This document shows, in pieces, positions 21,101 to 31,048 of a stretch of 32,022 nucleotides of DNA. Both the position numbers and the translations under genes were made by a program. The stretch's first letter is position 1. Each line of letters opens with the position of its first letter. The notes below the pieces were generated by a model. The model did not search any database and was not told the origin of the DNA. It saw only the letters and a program-made list of their open reading frames with translations. Source of the DNA: Cochliopodium minus (taxonomy: Eukaryota > Discosea > Himatismenida > Cochliopodiidae); assembly GCA_024220525.1 (NCBI GenBank), contig JAMYWO010000109.1:21000-53021 (forward strand). The letters are read 5' to 3'.

Positions 21101-22212
21101 TCTTTAATAAAGTCCAAACAAGTGTGACAGCTTGTAATGTTTTTCCCAAACCCATTTCATCTGCCTTTAAAATGAACATTTAAAAATAAATAAAAATAGG
21201 AGAAATAAAATAAAGATTTCTTTTCTTTTTACCAAGATACAACCCTGCCCTGAAAATTCTTCGTTGTTTCTCAATCCCATCACTGATTCATATAGAAACT
21301 TTATACCGTCCCTTTGATGGGGTCTCAAATTGACAGCAATGATAGGATCCACTTTTAAAAATAAATTGTAAAGTGAATTATGGAAATGTGAAATTAATTT
21401 AAACCTGCCACACTGCATATAGGTACCTATAAGAATAAAATAAAATATAAAAGGTGGATATAAGAAAATAAAAAAAAGGGGAAAGGAAATTTCTTTACTC
21501 CCTTCTCATCATATTTCTTCCCTTTGGTATCAAAGAGAACAATAGAATCCTCCTTGATAGGATAAAATGGCTCAATTGGCTTTGGCTTATCAACCTCACC
21601 CTCCTTTAAATGTTTCTTGAATTGTTGTTTGGTTCCCCTGGTATTAGAGATCTTGGCCTTAGGGATCTTGGGACCACTGATATCCTTGAATATCCTTCCT
21701 GTTTGGAATTCGATGGCAGGGATGGGCTTCTCAATCTCCAATTCCTTCCCTCCTATCTCCAACGTATTCCCATTTTTCAATTCGCTCAAGGTTTTTTCGC
21801 TGTATGTATTCGTCTTTCCCAACAATTTGGCTTCCATATCGAATAATTTGCAAGTGTTGCCCAATACCTCCAATAATCCATCTGAATATGTCTTATGTTT
21901 TTTATTGGATCTCTTACACCACATCACCACGAAATATTTTGATTCTCCTTGCTGGATATCTGTTTCCTTTTGTTCTTCCTTTTGTGCAGTTCTGCTTTTC
22001 TTATCACTATATTTAATACTCAATAATTGTTTTCTTTTTTTCGTTGCAGATAATGCTGTGCTCTTTAATCCTCCTATCGGTGTTTTTTTCTCTGTTGTTG
22101 TCGTTTTTGTTGTTTTATTTTCTTCATTCTCTTCCTTTTTTGTTCCACTTGTGGAGGATGATGATGTGGCAGATTTATGAAGTAAATTGCCTCCTATCTT
22201 TGATCTTCTCAT
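18168..22212 (-). CDS. RAD54: RAD54 homologous-recombination translocase with Gly-Glu tail
   Basis: Fourteen minus-strand exons: 22212-21499, 21426-21405, 21351-21233, 21164-21098, 21036-20952, 20856-20516, 20391-19901, 19661-19376, 19254-19135, 19040-18624, 18554-18525, 18462-18406, 18349-18278, 18205-18168; 952 residues, phases consistent. The basic Ser/Thr/Lys-rich N-terminus leads to an SNF2 core: [14 protein letters not shown], Walker A DEMGLGKT (287-294), [14 protein letters not shown] (398-401), LTGTPMQND. The helicase-C half has [34 protein letters not shown] and [21 protein letters not shown]. The RAD54-specific C-terminus keeps [14 protein letters not shown]54 remodels DNA and stimulates RAD51 strand exchange. 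The final residues are an acidic (GE)n tail spread over the end of exon 10 and four further exons of 30-72 bases, not found in standard RAD54. Confidence 0.95.
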
Positions 22213-22510
22213 TGAATGATAATTTTATATTTCTCAATTTTTTTTTATTTTTATATTCTTTTTTACAAGAATAATTTTTTTTTTATATTTTGAGTATATT
22301 TTCAAAGAAGAGATACAATTTTTTAAAGAAATTTTTTGATAAATCAATCAATAACTGTTTGTTTCTTTAAATTTTGTTCGAAATATTGAAAATTTTAATT
22401 TTTTTATTTGAAAAGTTCCTTTATATATATTCAATCAAAAAATAATTGTTATGCTGTTTATTTTAATTCCTCCTTTATTGTTTGCCTTTTTTTTCAAGAT
22501 ATCTTCCTTT

Positions 22511-22765
22511 TTAATTTTTATTTTCAATAACCAATTTAGGTGCATTATAGAATTTGCTTAAAGAAGATTGTCTAACAATGATATCCAATTGAGTATTTGC
22601 AAAATCAATCAATTCTTTCTGCTTTTTTTCATCATTAATGTGTTTATTCTCTTTGAAACCAGCTCTGACTCTTAATTTGGAGTATTCCCTGAAATTATAT
22701 TGCTCAAAATTATTGGAAGCCTTCATCATTTTTCTATATAACTTTATTACTGATTTTTTATCCAT
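22511..22765 (-). CDS. LYRM4: ISD11/LYRM4 LYR-motif protein
   Basis: Single exon of 84 residues, near the 91 of human ISD11. It has the LYR motif at residues 9-11 (VIKLYRKMMKAS), then FEQYNFREYSKLRVRAGFKE, matching the conserved Y-N-x-R-x-Y and R-x-R-x-x-F-x-E-N of ISD11. It ends YNAPKLVIEN, like YSTDKLIIEN. ISD11 stabilises the cysteine desulfurase NFS1 with acyl carrier protein in the mitochondrial Fe-S assembly complex. It lies head-to-tail 298 bp upstream of RAD54; the gap is A/T-rich and holds nothing else visible. Confidence 0.92.
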   Translation of the reverse strand: MDKKSVIKLYRKMMKASNNFEQYNFREYSKLRVRAGFKENKHINDEKKQKELIDFANTQLDIIVRQSSLSKFYNAPKLVIENKN

Positions 22766-22981
22766 ATTATTTCTTTCAAATATAGTTTATTATGAGATTT
22801 GTGAAGATATGGTGAAGATGTTGCAATATTCTTTTTTTTTTTTTTATATAATTTTTTCTTTTGTAAATATTTCGAATGATTAAAGTAAGTTGGAGATGTG
22901 AAATGAAGAAAATGAATAGATGAAATCAATCAGAAATGGAATATGGACAAAAAAATAAATATATACTTTAATTATTGATGA

Positions 22982-23821
22982 TCATTTCTTGTTATAAATA
23001 TTTAAAGATTCTAAACTCATCTGTTCTTGCTTATTCATTTCATCTGATATTTGTTTGGAAATTTCAGTATAAATTGGAGCATTGCTCTTTGTTTTCCAAA
23101 ATACCTTTTTCTTCTTATCAATATTAACAATATTATAATAACGAGTGATATCTTGAACAGTTTTGCTATCAAGTTTAAATTCCTTTGAGATCTCATCAAT
23201 ATCCCAATGAAATGAAGAATCATTATAACTCTTGAGAATCTGTTCAGCATTATCCAAAGAGATCTCCATCTTCTGTTCATTTTGCTTCATTTGATCCAAT
23301 ACCTTTTTAGGCAACTTCCCTTTCAAATGAGGAGCAAATGGTTCCTCGAATTTTTTCGAGACAATCTGCATAGTGTTGATATGCTTGATGGATTCTTCTG
23401 TGAGATCATTGTTGATCATGTTCACACTATCTATCTTCCCCATGAATTCATTCTCCCTCCATTTCTTCTTTGCATGCAAATTATCAAAATATCTATCTGG
23501 ATCGTTCACTGGATATGGATATTGGAAATTTTCTTCATTCCCTTCCAATGTTGGTGAGTTTTTATCTGTTAATCCTCTTGGGTTTTCGAATTTATGTTCA
23601 AAATCTGATTGAATATTTTTAAAAGAAAGAGAATTAGATTCAAATATCAGCTATAGGAAGTATTAATAACAGTATGTTGCTTCTTTATAAACAAAGTTTT
23701 TTGATTATCATAAATCTATTAATTGAATATATTTCGTTATAAAGTTTAAGAATGAATGATTAGAACCCTTCAATTGATTAGGGAATTGTCTGGGTTTAAT
23801 TTTGGAAGTTTTTGAACCCAT
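22982..23821 (-). CDS. NDUFAF4: NDUFAF4-like complex I assembly factor
   Basis: Two exons, 23821-23767 and 23604-22982; 225 residues. The start MGSKTSK carries Gly2 and Ser6, an N-myristoylation pattern. FEHKFENPRGL matches the FNLENRAERE segment of NDUFAF4, followed by YPYPVNDPDRY. Near the C-terminus HWDIDEISKEFKLDSKTVQD aligns with TWTAEKIMQEYQLEQKDVNS of human NDUFAF4, then ITRYYNIVNI like LLKYFVTFEV. The protein assists early assembly of mitochondrial complex I. The intron uses an unusual donor, GTTCTA; the acceptor ATTCAATCAG is chosen because it alone keeps frame. The start is 40 bp from the divergent SDR start. Confidence 0.83.
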
Positions 23822-23861
23822 CTTTCAATTTTTTTAATTTTTAATTCAAAAAAAAAAAAAA
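23822..23861. promoter_or_regulatory. 40-bp bidirectional start region
   Basis: Only 40 bases separate the NDUFAF4 ATG (minus) and the SDR ATG (plus). The sequence is T-rich then a run of 15 A. It must hold both 5' ends, unless transcripts overlap or start inside the opposite gene. Confidence 0.7.
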
Positions 23862-25351
23862 ATGGAATCTTTAAAAGGTAAAACAGCTATTGTTACAGGT
23901 GGTTCATTGGGTATTGGAAAGGTATTGAAAAAAAGATTACATCCATTAAATTGTAAGACATTAATTTTAAAATTGATAGGCAGTATCCATTGCATTATCA
24001 AATGAAGGAGCGAATGTCTATATTCTGGACATAAATAAACAAGAGTAAGATAAAAATTAACAAAAATATTGAAATTTTTTAATTATAATAATTTGATGGT
24101 TGTAAAATAAAATCAATTGAATTGCAATTGATGATAAAATGATATCTCATTCTACAACCAAATTGACATCTATCCATTCCATCATTCAAAAAAATAATTT
24201 ATAATCAATGAATATTTTCTTATTTCAAAAATTAATTAATTGAAATTGAATAGAGGATTGAATATAGAAAGAGAAATAAACAATGAAGGAAAAGCAAAAG
24301 CAAAATATGAATATTGTGATGTGACAGATGAAAATAATTTCAGAAAGAGCATAGAAAACTGTATAAAACAATTTGGATCCTTCGATATAATAGTGAACAA
24401 TGCAGGTATCCTCGAACCAACATTCTCTTTTGAAAAATCAAAAGATACAAAGATATGGAGGAAAGTGGTCGACATAAATATCACTTCGGTAATATTAGGT
24501 ACTCACTTGGCTATTCACTCTTTTAAGGATAGGAAAGTCGGAGGATGTGTCATCAACATAGCTTCCATGGGAGGTTTCATTTTTTATTTTTTTTTTTTAA
24601 AAAAAAATAAGTTTTGATAAATTTTATTCTTTAATTTATTTGAAAGGATTGTTGCCAATCAAAGAGTCACCTGTAATTCTTTTTTTTTTACCATTTTTTT
24701 TTTAAAATTATTTATATCTCTTTACCAAAGGTATATGCAGGTACTTTTTTTTACTTAAACTTATTCAAAAAATTAACTATCCAAAAAAAATAAAGCAACT
24801 AAAGCAGCGGGTAACAATTTTTCCAAAAAAAAAATAATGAAAATATAAATTCAATTTTTTTTTTTAGTTGTTCATTTCTCAAGATCATTGTCCTCGGTTG
24901 GAGGCGGAATTAGAGTGAATGCAGTATGTCCAAGTTATACCCGTACTAACTTGAGCGGAGTTATGGGAGAAGAAGGATTGGAATTAATGAAACAATTAGT
25001 TGTAAACAAAACTAAAATTTTATTATTGTTATTTTCTCATTAAAAAAAAATTTTTATAGGGAGGATTGCTTGAAGTAGTTTTTTCAAATTTAATTTACCA
25101 TGAATAATGTTTTTAATTGATTTTTATTTTTTATTTTTAGCCTGACCAAATAGCTTCTGGTGTTTTGAGAATGATAAAGGAAAATAGAAATGGGCAAGTG
25201 ATGAGAATAACCTTTCTTGGTAAAAAAAACCATTTTTAATTAAATAGAAATAAAACAAGAAAAAAAAAAAAAAGGTGGACAGGATTTTTGGCCGAAGAAA
25301 CAACCAACCAAGTTTGAATTAAAAACAACGAAAAATGATTCTAAATTGTAG
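23862..25351 (+). CDS. Short-chain dehydrogenase/reductase (SDR)
   Basis: Ten exons: 23862-23921, 23980-24044, 24254-24573, 24647-24672, 24731-24740, 24796-24810, 24868-25001, 25060-25074, 25141-25219, 25275-25351; 266 residues, typical for classical SDRs. Cofactor motif TGGSLGIGKA (T-G-x3-G-x-G) and NNAG are present, with Asp after strand 2 (VYILDIN), which favours NAD(H). The catalytic Ser is in INIASMGG; the catalytic Y-x3-K is VYAATKAA. The Y-x3-K motif is assembled from a 10-base exon (GTATATGCAG) and a 15-base exon. A third microexon of 15 bases encodes GGLLE. GGGIRVNAVCPSYTRT is the typical post-K segment. Similar to 15-hydroxyprostaglandin or 3-alpha-type dehydrogenases; the substrate is unknown. 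Confidence 0.92.
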
Positions 25352-25422
25352 AGAAAAAAGAAACACAAAAAAATTTTCAAAATAAATAAACAATTTTTAT
25401 TTAGAAAATTTTTTTTTTTTTT

Positions 25423-26333
25423 TTAAACATCAATTTTATCAAGACCCAAATAGTCGTTTTTCCACTCGGGATACGCGCAAAAGTTTTGGATCTCAGAGAA
25501 AGTCTTCTGATCAAAGTCCCAATCAGAGATCTTCTTGACATTGTCCCTTGAATGTTTTGCCTCGTTGATCTTCTCACTAATAGGCTCGACGTCGCCAAAG
25601 TTGTTCCAATCAACACTCGTGATATTTACATTTTTTAAGCAGAGTTGTTGCAACAAGTCTTCGTAGCACTCCTCTAGACCTGCCAAGTATGGTTTTGGAA
25701 TTCCAGTGGAGATTTCTTCCTTTCTTTTCCTGATATCGTGGATTCTTCTGTGGCATTCATCCACTGATACTTTCAGATAGATCACATGATCAGGATACAC
25801 CACATTCTTCAACATTTTATCCCTCAATTCCAGATATATCTTGAATTCCTCCTTTGATATATTCCCCTCCATCATGTTAAGCTTTGCGAATGTATAATCT
25901 GAGAAGATTGATCTGTCCATCACTATCCCCACATCGTTTTTTTTCATCGTTATCAATGCTTCGTTGTATGCTTTGTATCTATGTTTCAATAGCCACAATT
26001 GCATCCTGAATGCATATTTTTTTGGTTCCTTGTAAAAGTTTTCTAGGAATGGATTTTTTGCTGTTGGTTCGAAGAATATTTTTGATCCATATTTTTCTCC
26101 CAATTTCTTTGTCAATGTTGTTTTACCTGCTCCTATGTTTCCTTTTTTTTTAAAAAAATATTTTGAAATATTTATTAGAATTCTCAATTATTCCAAATTA
26201 TAAATTTTTTTGTTCATCATTCAAAAATGTTATTGATGAATTCATAATCATGATTGATTATCAAGTAACGGTATTTTTAATTATATTTTGTGAAAAAGAA
26301 ATCAATACCTTCCACTATTTTGATCGATTTCAT
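25423..26333 (-). CDS. Deoxynucleoside kinase (dGK/dAK/dCK family)
   Basis: Two exons, 26333-26309 and 26141-25423; 247 residues. The P-loop EGNIGAGKTT is split by the intron after its first base of Gly. FEPTAKNPFLENFY follows, then FRMQLWLLKHRYKAY. The D/E-R-S motif is VMDRSIFSD; the LID region is CHRRIHDIRKRKEE. It phosphorylates deoxynucleosides for salvage. By family knowledge, dictyostelids carry deoxyadenosine and deoxyguanosine kinases of this type; which one this is cannot be told by eye. No mitochondrial presequence is visible (MKSIKIVEG). It diverges from the m-AAA gene with 274 bp between starts. Confidence 0.93.
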
Positions 26334-26607
26334 TTTTCTTTTTTATTAATATGAATAAGATAACCCAATTTCAAGTTGTATATTGCACTTTTTTGCTAAT
26401 TTCCAATTCCTTAACAAGATAATCTTTATTTTTTTTATTTTTATTTTCTTCAGCAAAGATATTGAATGATGATTAACAGAAATAAGTATCACAGAATTTA
26501 ATCAGTTTTTCTTTCTATTTTGTTGTCCTTTAATATTTTTTGATTTTTAAATCGTTCTAAACTGAAATTATAAAAAAAAAAATTTGGATCAAATCTTCAA
26601 ATAGAAA

Positions 26608-28408
26608 ATGTTGAAACATCTCAATAAAAAGATATTACCCAAAAACAAGATAATAAAGGATATTTTCAAACAAGATACATTCAAATTGATTTGCAATAAA
26701 CATATAAATAAATTTTCATGCATGCAATACTCTTCATACAACAAATATGGAATGAATTATACCAATGTATGAATTAAAAACAGAGCATATAAAATTTTTT
26801 TTTTAAAAACATAATTTTTTGACTTTATGATTAGATAAAAAGAGAAGAAAGAATAATAGCGATAATAGGAACAAGTAAAAATGAATCTAAAAATGGATAT
26901 TGATCCAAAATATGAATAAAATTTTTACAATAATAATTTAATAAAGGAAATTATTCCACTGATAAGAACAAGGATGAAGAGAATAAGAATGAATCGAAAA
27001 AGGAAGAAAATAAAGAGAAAGAGAGTGAGAAAAAGGAGAATACTGAACAGAAATTTGAGGAAAAGAAAGAAGAACCTAAAGAGGAGCCCAAAAAGGAGGA
27101 AAATAAAGAAAATGAGAAAAAAGAGAATAAAGAGAATATATTGGGAGGTAAAAAGATTTTTTTTGGAGAATGAATTCCACATATATTTGGTTTCTTGATC
27201 TTTCCTAAAATCAAATTATTTTTTCAATCTTTATAAACACATCCAACGTATTCATCCAAAATTAATAGAATGAAAGATGAGGCTTATAATCTATCATCCC
27301 CAATAATATTTGATATTATAAAGTTTTTTAAGATTGATATAAATGAAAGAATTAAAAATCAAAAAGCTAATTGAATAATATGCTTTAAATTCAAAAAATA
27401 ATATAAATACAATCTTTCCAAAGAATCAAATTCAATACAAATTTGAATAATTAATTTTCAGTTACTTTGAAACTTCTCTTTAATAATCATTTATTTTATG
27501 TTCATAGGACAAAACTTCAGCTTTGCTACCGCCTTGAAGTGGGGTTTGGGCGCAGCGGCAGTAGTTTTGTTGTACTCCTTGGGAAACCCAGACACTTCAT
27601 CCACTAAAGAAATAGACTTTAACGTATTTCAAAAATATTTCCTAAATTCTCAAAGCGTAAAACTTTTTTTTTTTAATTTATTTTTATTTTTTATTTTATT
27701 ATTATTAATATATTTTTTTTTATCTTTTTAGTTAGTGAAATTGAGTGTCATCAACCAAGATAAGCTTGTCAAGATTATTGTTTATCTCAGTGAAGCTCCT
27801 CCACAAGAGTTACAAGATCAAGTCGTAAGAAAACAAACTTTCAAACGAAACAAAATATTTCAAACTGTTTTGTTTAATTTCAGAATTTATTATCTATTTA
27901 TTTTTTGAATAAAATTTGATATTTTATTTTTTAAAAATAATACATTTTTTTTGAATATCACATTTTTCTTATACATACATTGAATATTTTTTTGATTTAT
28001 TTTTTATTCATTTATTGAATATTTTTATTTATTTTGATTTATTTTTATTTTATTTTTATATTTTAAAAATTATAATATTATTTTATCAAAAATTTTTTTT
28101 ATAGCCTTCTTTGAAAATGATGTCAGTCAACAAAAAACATCCCAATGGGTTTCCATTCTACCATTTCTACTTAGGCTCAATGGAAATGTTCGAGCATAAA
28201 ATTGACGAAGCGCAACGTTCATTAGGATTCGACCCAAGAGACTTCATTCCGGTGCAACACCATCCTAAGGAATGGTTCGGCTCTATTGTCTTCTCCATCT
28301 TCGCTTGGCCTGCTTTGCTCTTCGCTGGGTTTTACTATTTCAATAAATTCATTGGTAAATCTATGAGTGGTGGCGGAGGTTTTGGTATGTCCAATTTGGT
28401 TGGACAAG
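26608..28408 (+). CDS. AFG3-type mitochondrial m-AAA protease, N-terminal half (3' missing)
   Basis: Exons 26608-26766, 26835-26874, 26947-27147, 27508-27656, 27732-27824, 28105-28408; about 315 residues before the break. It opens with a basic, acid-poor mitochondrial presequence (MLKHLNKKILPKNK) and a plausible processing site around RNYS. A highly charged Lys/Glu linker follows. The m-AAA matrix/membrane region comes next: a first membrane span (ALKWGLGAAAVVLLYSLG), EIDFNVFQKYFL, the FtsH-extracellular fold with LVKLSVIN and FYHFYLGSMEMFE, and a second span (SIVFSIFAWPALLFAGFYYF). It ends just before the conserved segment that leads into the AAA domain (GFGMSNLVGQG). The AAA and zinc-protease exons are absent because the sequence ends in a low-complexity intron at an N. 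The complex degrades and processes inner-membrane proteins. Confidence 0.9.
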
Positions 28409-28629
28409 GTTCGAAATTTTTTTCACCTTTTTTATTTTTTATTTTTTATTTTTTATTTTTTATTTTTTATTTTTTATTTTTTATTTTTTATTTTTTATTT
28501 TTTNAAATAAAAATAAAAATAAAAATAAAAATAAAAATAAAAATAAAAATAAAAATAAAAATAAAAATAAAAATAATTTTTTAAAAAAATATTTAAAAAA
28601 AAATTTATTGAAATATTTATATTTATCAC
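28409..28629. repeat. Low-complexity repeats around an N (probable contig join)
   Basis: The left part is about ten units of ATTTTTT (period 7) ending at 28503. Position 28504 is N. The right part is about twelve units of AAAAAT (period 6), then mixed A/T. The left belongs to the next intron of the m-AAA gene on the plus strand; the right belongs to an intron of the RCC1 gene on the minus strand. Confidence 0.9.
28504..28504. other. Single N, likely gap of unknown size
   Basis: This unresolved base sits exactly where a period-7 T-rich repeat switches to a period-6 A-rich repeat, and where a plus-strand gene loses its 3' half. Confidence 0.8.
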
Positions 28630-30218
28630 CCCACACAATTGTTGAATACTGACTAGCTGCGATACCTTTGGCTTTTGTAGCAATAGGTTCGTCTGAATCC
28701 CTCTCTATCGTTGTGGTCACCCGCCCCAAACATCCTTTCTCGTTTTTTCCCCAGGTGACCACCATGCTGGATTTGGTGATTCCAACAGTGTGTGATTTAC
28801 CAAATTTTATATCTTTTTTTTCAAAATTTTTTAAAAAAAAAATCAAAAGATATTTCAGTGAAATATTAATTGAATAAAAAATATTATTAAATGAAATAAA
28901 TTTTTCAATGAAATAAATTTTTTTTATAAACTTTATCGAGCAAATAGTAAAAACCAAGAATCGCATCGAAATTAAAATAAAATATTTCTCTTTTTAATTA
29001 AGATATGTTATTCTGGGGCATAATGAGCACCTCCAAAAATTTTTTTTTGTAAAATCATTTGAATGCATTATAAAGATAAAGTGGGTAATCACCATGATTT
29101 TAAACATTATACATTAAATGATCTGATATAAACAGAACCCAAAAATTTGATGCTAAGAAATTTCAAATAATGCAAGATGTTAAAAAAAATATGAAAATCT
29201 TTGGACAATTTAAAAAAATATACAAAACATAGTATTGGATATCAAATCTTTTTTTACCCACAATTTTGAAATTGTCATTCTTTGGAGTGCTTTTGGGATG
29301 CAGCTTTGGAACATTGGAGATCGGCTCGTAAGTATTATTCCCCCAAAAATATACTTTGTGATTATCAGTGATGCAGCCGCTCTGATGTCCATATGCGAAG
29401 ATATTCTTCAAGTGGATCTCCCTCAAAGCCTCTATCATGGTGGGATTCTCTACTGGATTCTCATTTCCATGCCCAAGAACACCACCTATCAATATGAATT
29501 TAATCATCTTTTTGAATCCACATCAATTATCTATTGAATTTTCTCATCGAAATTAAAACAATTTCTCTTTCGAATAAAGATATTTTATTCTGGGAACAAT
29601 TTTTGAAGATATAAACAGTCAGAAATTTCATCAATTCCATATTTTTGTAAAAAAATAAACTATGAAAGAATTTAATAATTTGGTCAATTTTTATCACAGT
29701 ATTAAGTTATTAATTTGGATCATAGATCATCCAAATTATCATTTTTAATTGTATATTCTGTTTAATTTTGATCTAATTATCGATCATTTTTACATACAAA
29801 TTTTTAATGTTGATTTATCAAAATATTAAGAGTATGTTTGAAAGATATGCGTGCATTAATAAAATATATGTTTTCGATTTATACCTATTCCATTTCCCAT
29901 GCTGTATACCTTGAAATCTTTGGAGAGGATGAGCATATGAGCTTTTCCACAGCAGATCTTCTCGACAGATGTCCTAAATAGCAAGAAAAAATACATAAAG
30001 ATCTAAAAGGATTATTAATAATATGTTACGTGAATGATATTAATTCAATTTTGTAATTGAGCTCATAAATATTCTGAATGCATTGATCCAATGTTGCCAA
30101 TTCTTCCTTTTTGGGAACAGAAATTTGGCCTGTGATAATATAATCAAATATTAGGAATGATCAGATGAAAATCGATGTTTGATATTATATTACTTTGTGA
30201 CAATTCTTTCCTGAACAT
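28630..30218 (-). CDS. RCC1-repeat (beta-propeller) protein, 3' end missing
   Basis: Minus-strand exons: 30218-30194, 30129-30030, 29973-29885, 29485-29258, 28812-28630. The start MFRKELSQ follows a short helix-like region. RCC1 blades follow: VEKICCGKAHMLILSKDFKV then YSMGNGIGGVLGHG, IFAYGHQSGCITDNHKVYFWG, and VDIKFGKSHTVGITKSSMVV then TWGKNEKGCLG. Then GIAASQYSTIVWG ends at a donor GTGATA. The join 29258|28812 (KIV-D-IKFGKSHTV) restores a standard repeat. The alternative exon 29030-29008 would stop early (AHYAPE) and was not used. RCC1 propellers serve as Ran/Rab/Arf exchange factors or scaffolds. The gene runs into the N at 28504. Confidence 0.75.
28964..29165. repeat. Intronic repeat, copy 1
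   Basis: It begins CATCGAAATTAAAA and contains TTATTCTGGGG (ending 29018), GATATAAACAG (29125-29135) and GAAATTTCA (29157-29165). The same words in the same order occur in the preceding intron of the same gene (copy 2). Confidence 0.6.
29545..29630. repeat. Intronic repeat, copy 2
   Basis: CATCGAAATTAAAA, then TTATTCTGGG (ending 29594), GATATAAACAG (29608-29618) and GAAATTTCA (29622-29630). It is a shorter version of copy 1, which has about 100 extra bases between the blocks. Confidence 0.6.
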
Positions 30219-30595
30219 TGGTACAATAGTTTTTTTTTTATTTTGGCACAGGAATTAAAAAATAAGAAATCAACACTTCTTTTTCTCAATTGAATGGATT
30301 ATGAATTTTGAAATAAAAATGATTTTGATAAAAAGGATTCCCTTTTAGAAAATTGCTGGAAGAAAAAAAGTCTAATTAAATAACATTAAAGAATGCCTTC
30401 GGAAGTTTAATAACAAATAGAGAAAAATAGAATTTTTTTAATTAATTTCAACATCTTTATCAACCCATCTTGTTTGATTGTTGTACATTCTCAAGGAAAC
30501 TGTGAGGATTATTATCTTTGGTAGTAGCAGAGTTGTTCCTATCCATGTCCTGTTTCATAGATTTTCTGGGTTTTTTTTTAGCAGAGTGATTACAA
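30219..30595. other. Intergenic region
   Basis: This lies upstream of the RCC1 gene and downstream of the partial membrane protein, both on the minus strand. It holds AT-rich sequence with no gene that I can support. Confidence 0.5.
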
Positions 30596-30908
30596 TCACC
30601 ATTTATTATTCAGTAAAACAAGAATTCCAATAGCAAGACCAACCATCAACCCAACATTCTTTCCACAATGTTTGAAGTCAATTGGAGAGAAACAGACAAT
30701 GATCCTTGTTGATTGTTCAATGTGTTTGTTTGAATCACATCCTTTCTTGTTGTAAGTAGAAACAACTTTCACTTGAGATTCATCAACACTCACTGTTTTG
30801 TTCTCACAAGTGTATTGGAAAAGTAATAATGAAAAATCAGTTGTATTTGGTTTTGAATTGATATTGATAACAATATTTCCATCAATAACCAAACATTCTG
30901 TCACATTT
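30596..30908 (-). CDS. Partial secreted/membrane protein with C-terminal hydrophobic end
   Basis: The frame is open from the N at 30909 to a stop at 30596, so the N-terminus is lost. About 104 residues are visible. They are Cys-containing (ECLVIDG, FQYTCENKTV, KKGCD, IIVCFSP, KHCGKN) with N-glycosylation sites (NVT, NTT, NKT). The end is a hydrophobic stretch (VGLMVGLAIGILVLL) and NNKW. This fits a surface protein anchored by a C-terminal membrane span or a GPI signal. I do not recognise the family; a Cys-rich lectin-like or M6P-receptor-like fold is possible but unproven. Confidence 0.55.
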
Positions 30909-30909
30909 N
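30909..30909. other. Single N, likely second contig join
   Basis: To its left an open reading frame stops abruptly at the N. To its right begins a long ATTTTT period-6 repeat (to about 31040) belonging to an intron of a different RCC1 gene. Confidence 0.8.
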
Positions 30910-31040
30910 TTTTATTTTTATTTTTATTTTTATTTTTATTTTTATTTTTATTTTTATTTTTATTTTTATTTTTATTTTTATTTCTTTATTTTTTATTTTT
31001 TTATTTTTTATTTTTTATTTTTTATTATTTTTATTAATTT
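30910..31040. repeat. ATTTTT hexanucleotide low-complexity repeat
   Basis: More than ten ATTTTT units, then ATTTTTT-like units. It lies 3' of the exon 31166-31049 of the RCC1 gene, hence within its next intron. Confidence 0.9.
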
Positions 31041-31048
31041 TTTTTTAC

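Noticed and set aside
21610-22274. Plus-strand ORFs up to 187 codons opposite RAD54 exon 1
   Set aside because: They are antisense to a clear RAD54 exon and have no recognisable domain.
26925-27214. Phe/Leu/Ser-rich minus ORFs near 27 kb
   Set aside because: They are the reverse of the Lys/Glu linker of the m-AAA protease.
29008-29030. Alternative last exon of the left RCC1 gene (ending AHYAPE)
   Set aside because: In phase, but it ends the protein in mid-propeller, while skipping to 28812 restores a complete RCC1 repeat.
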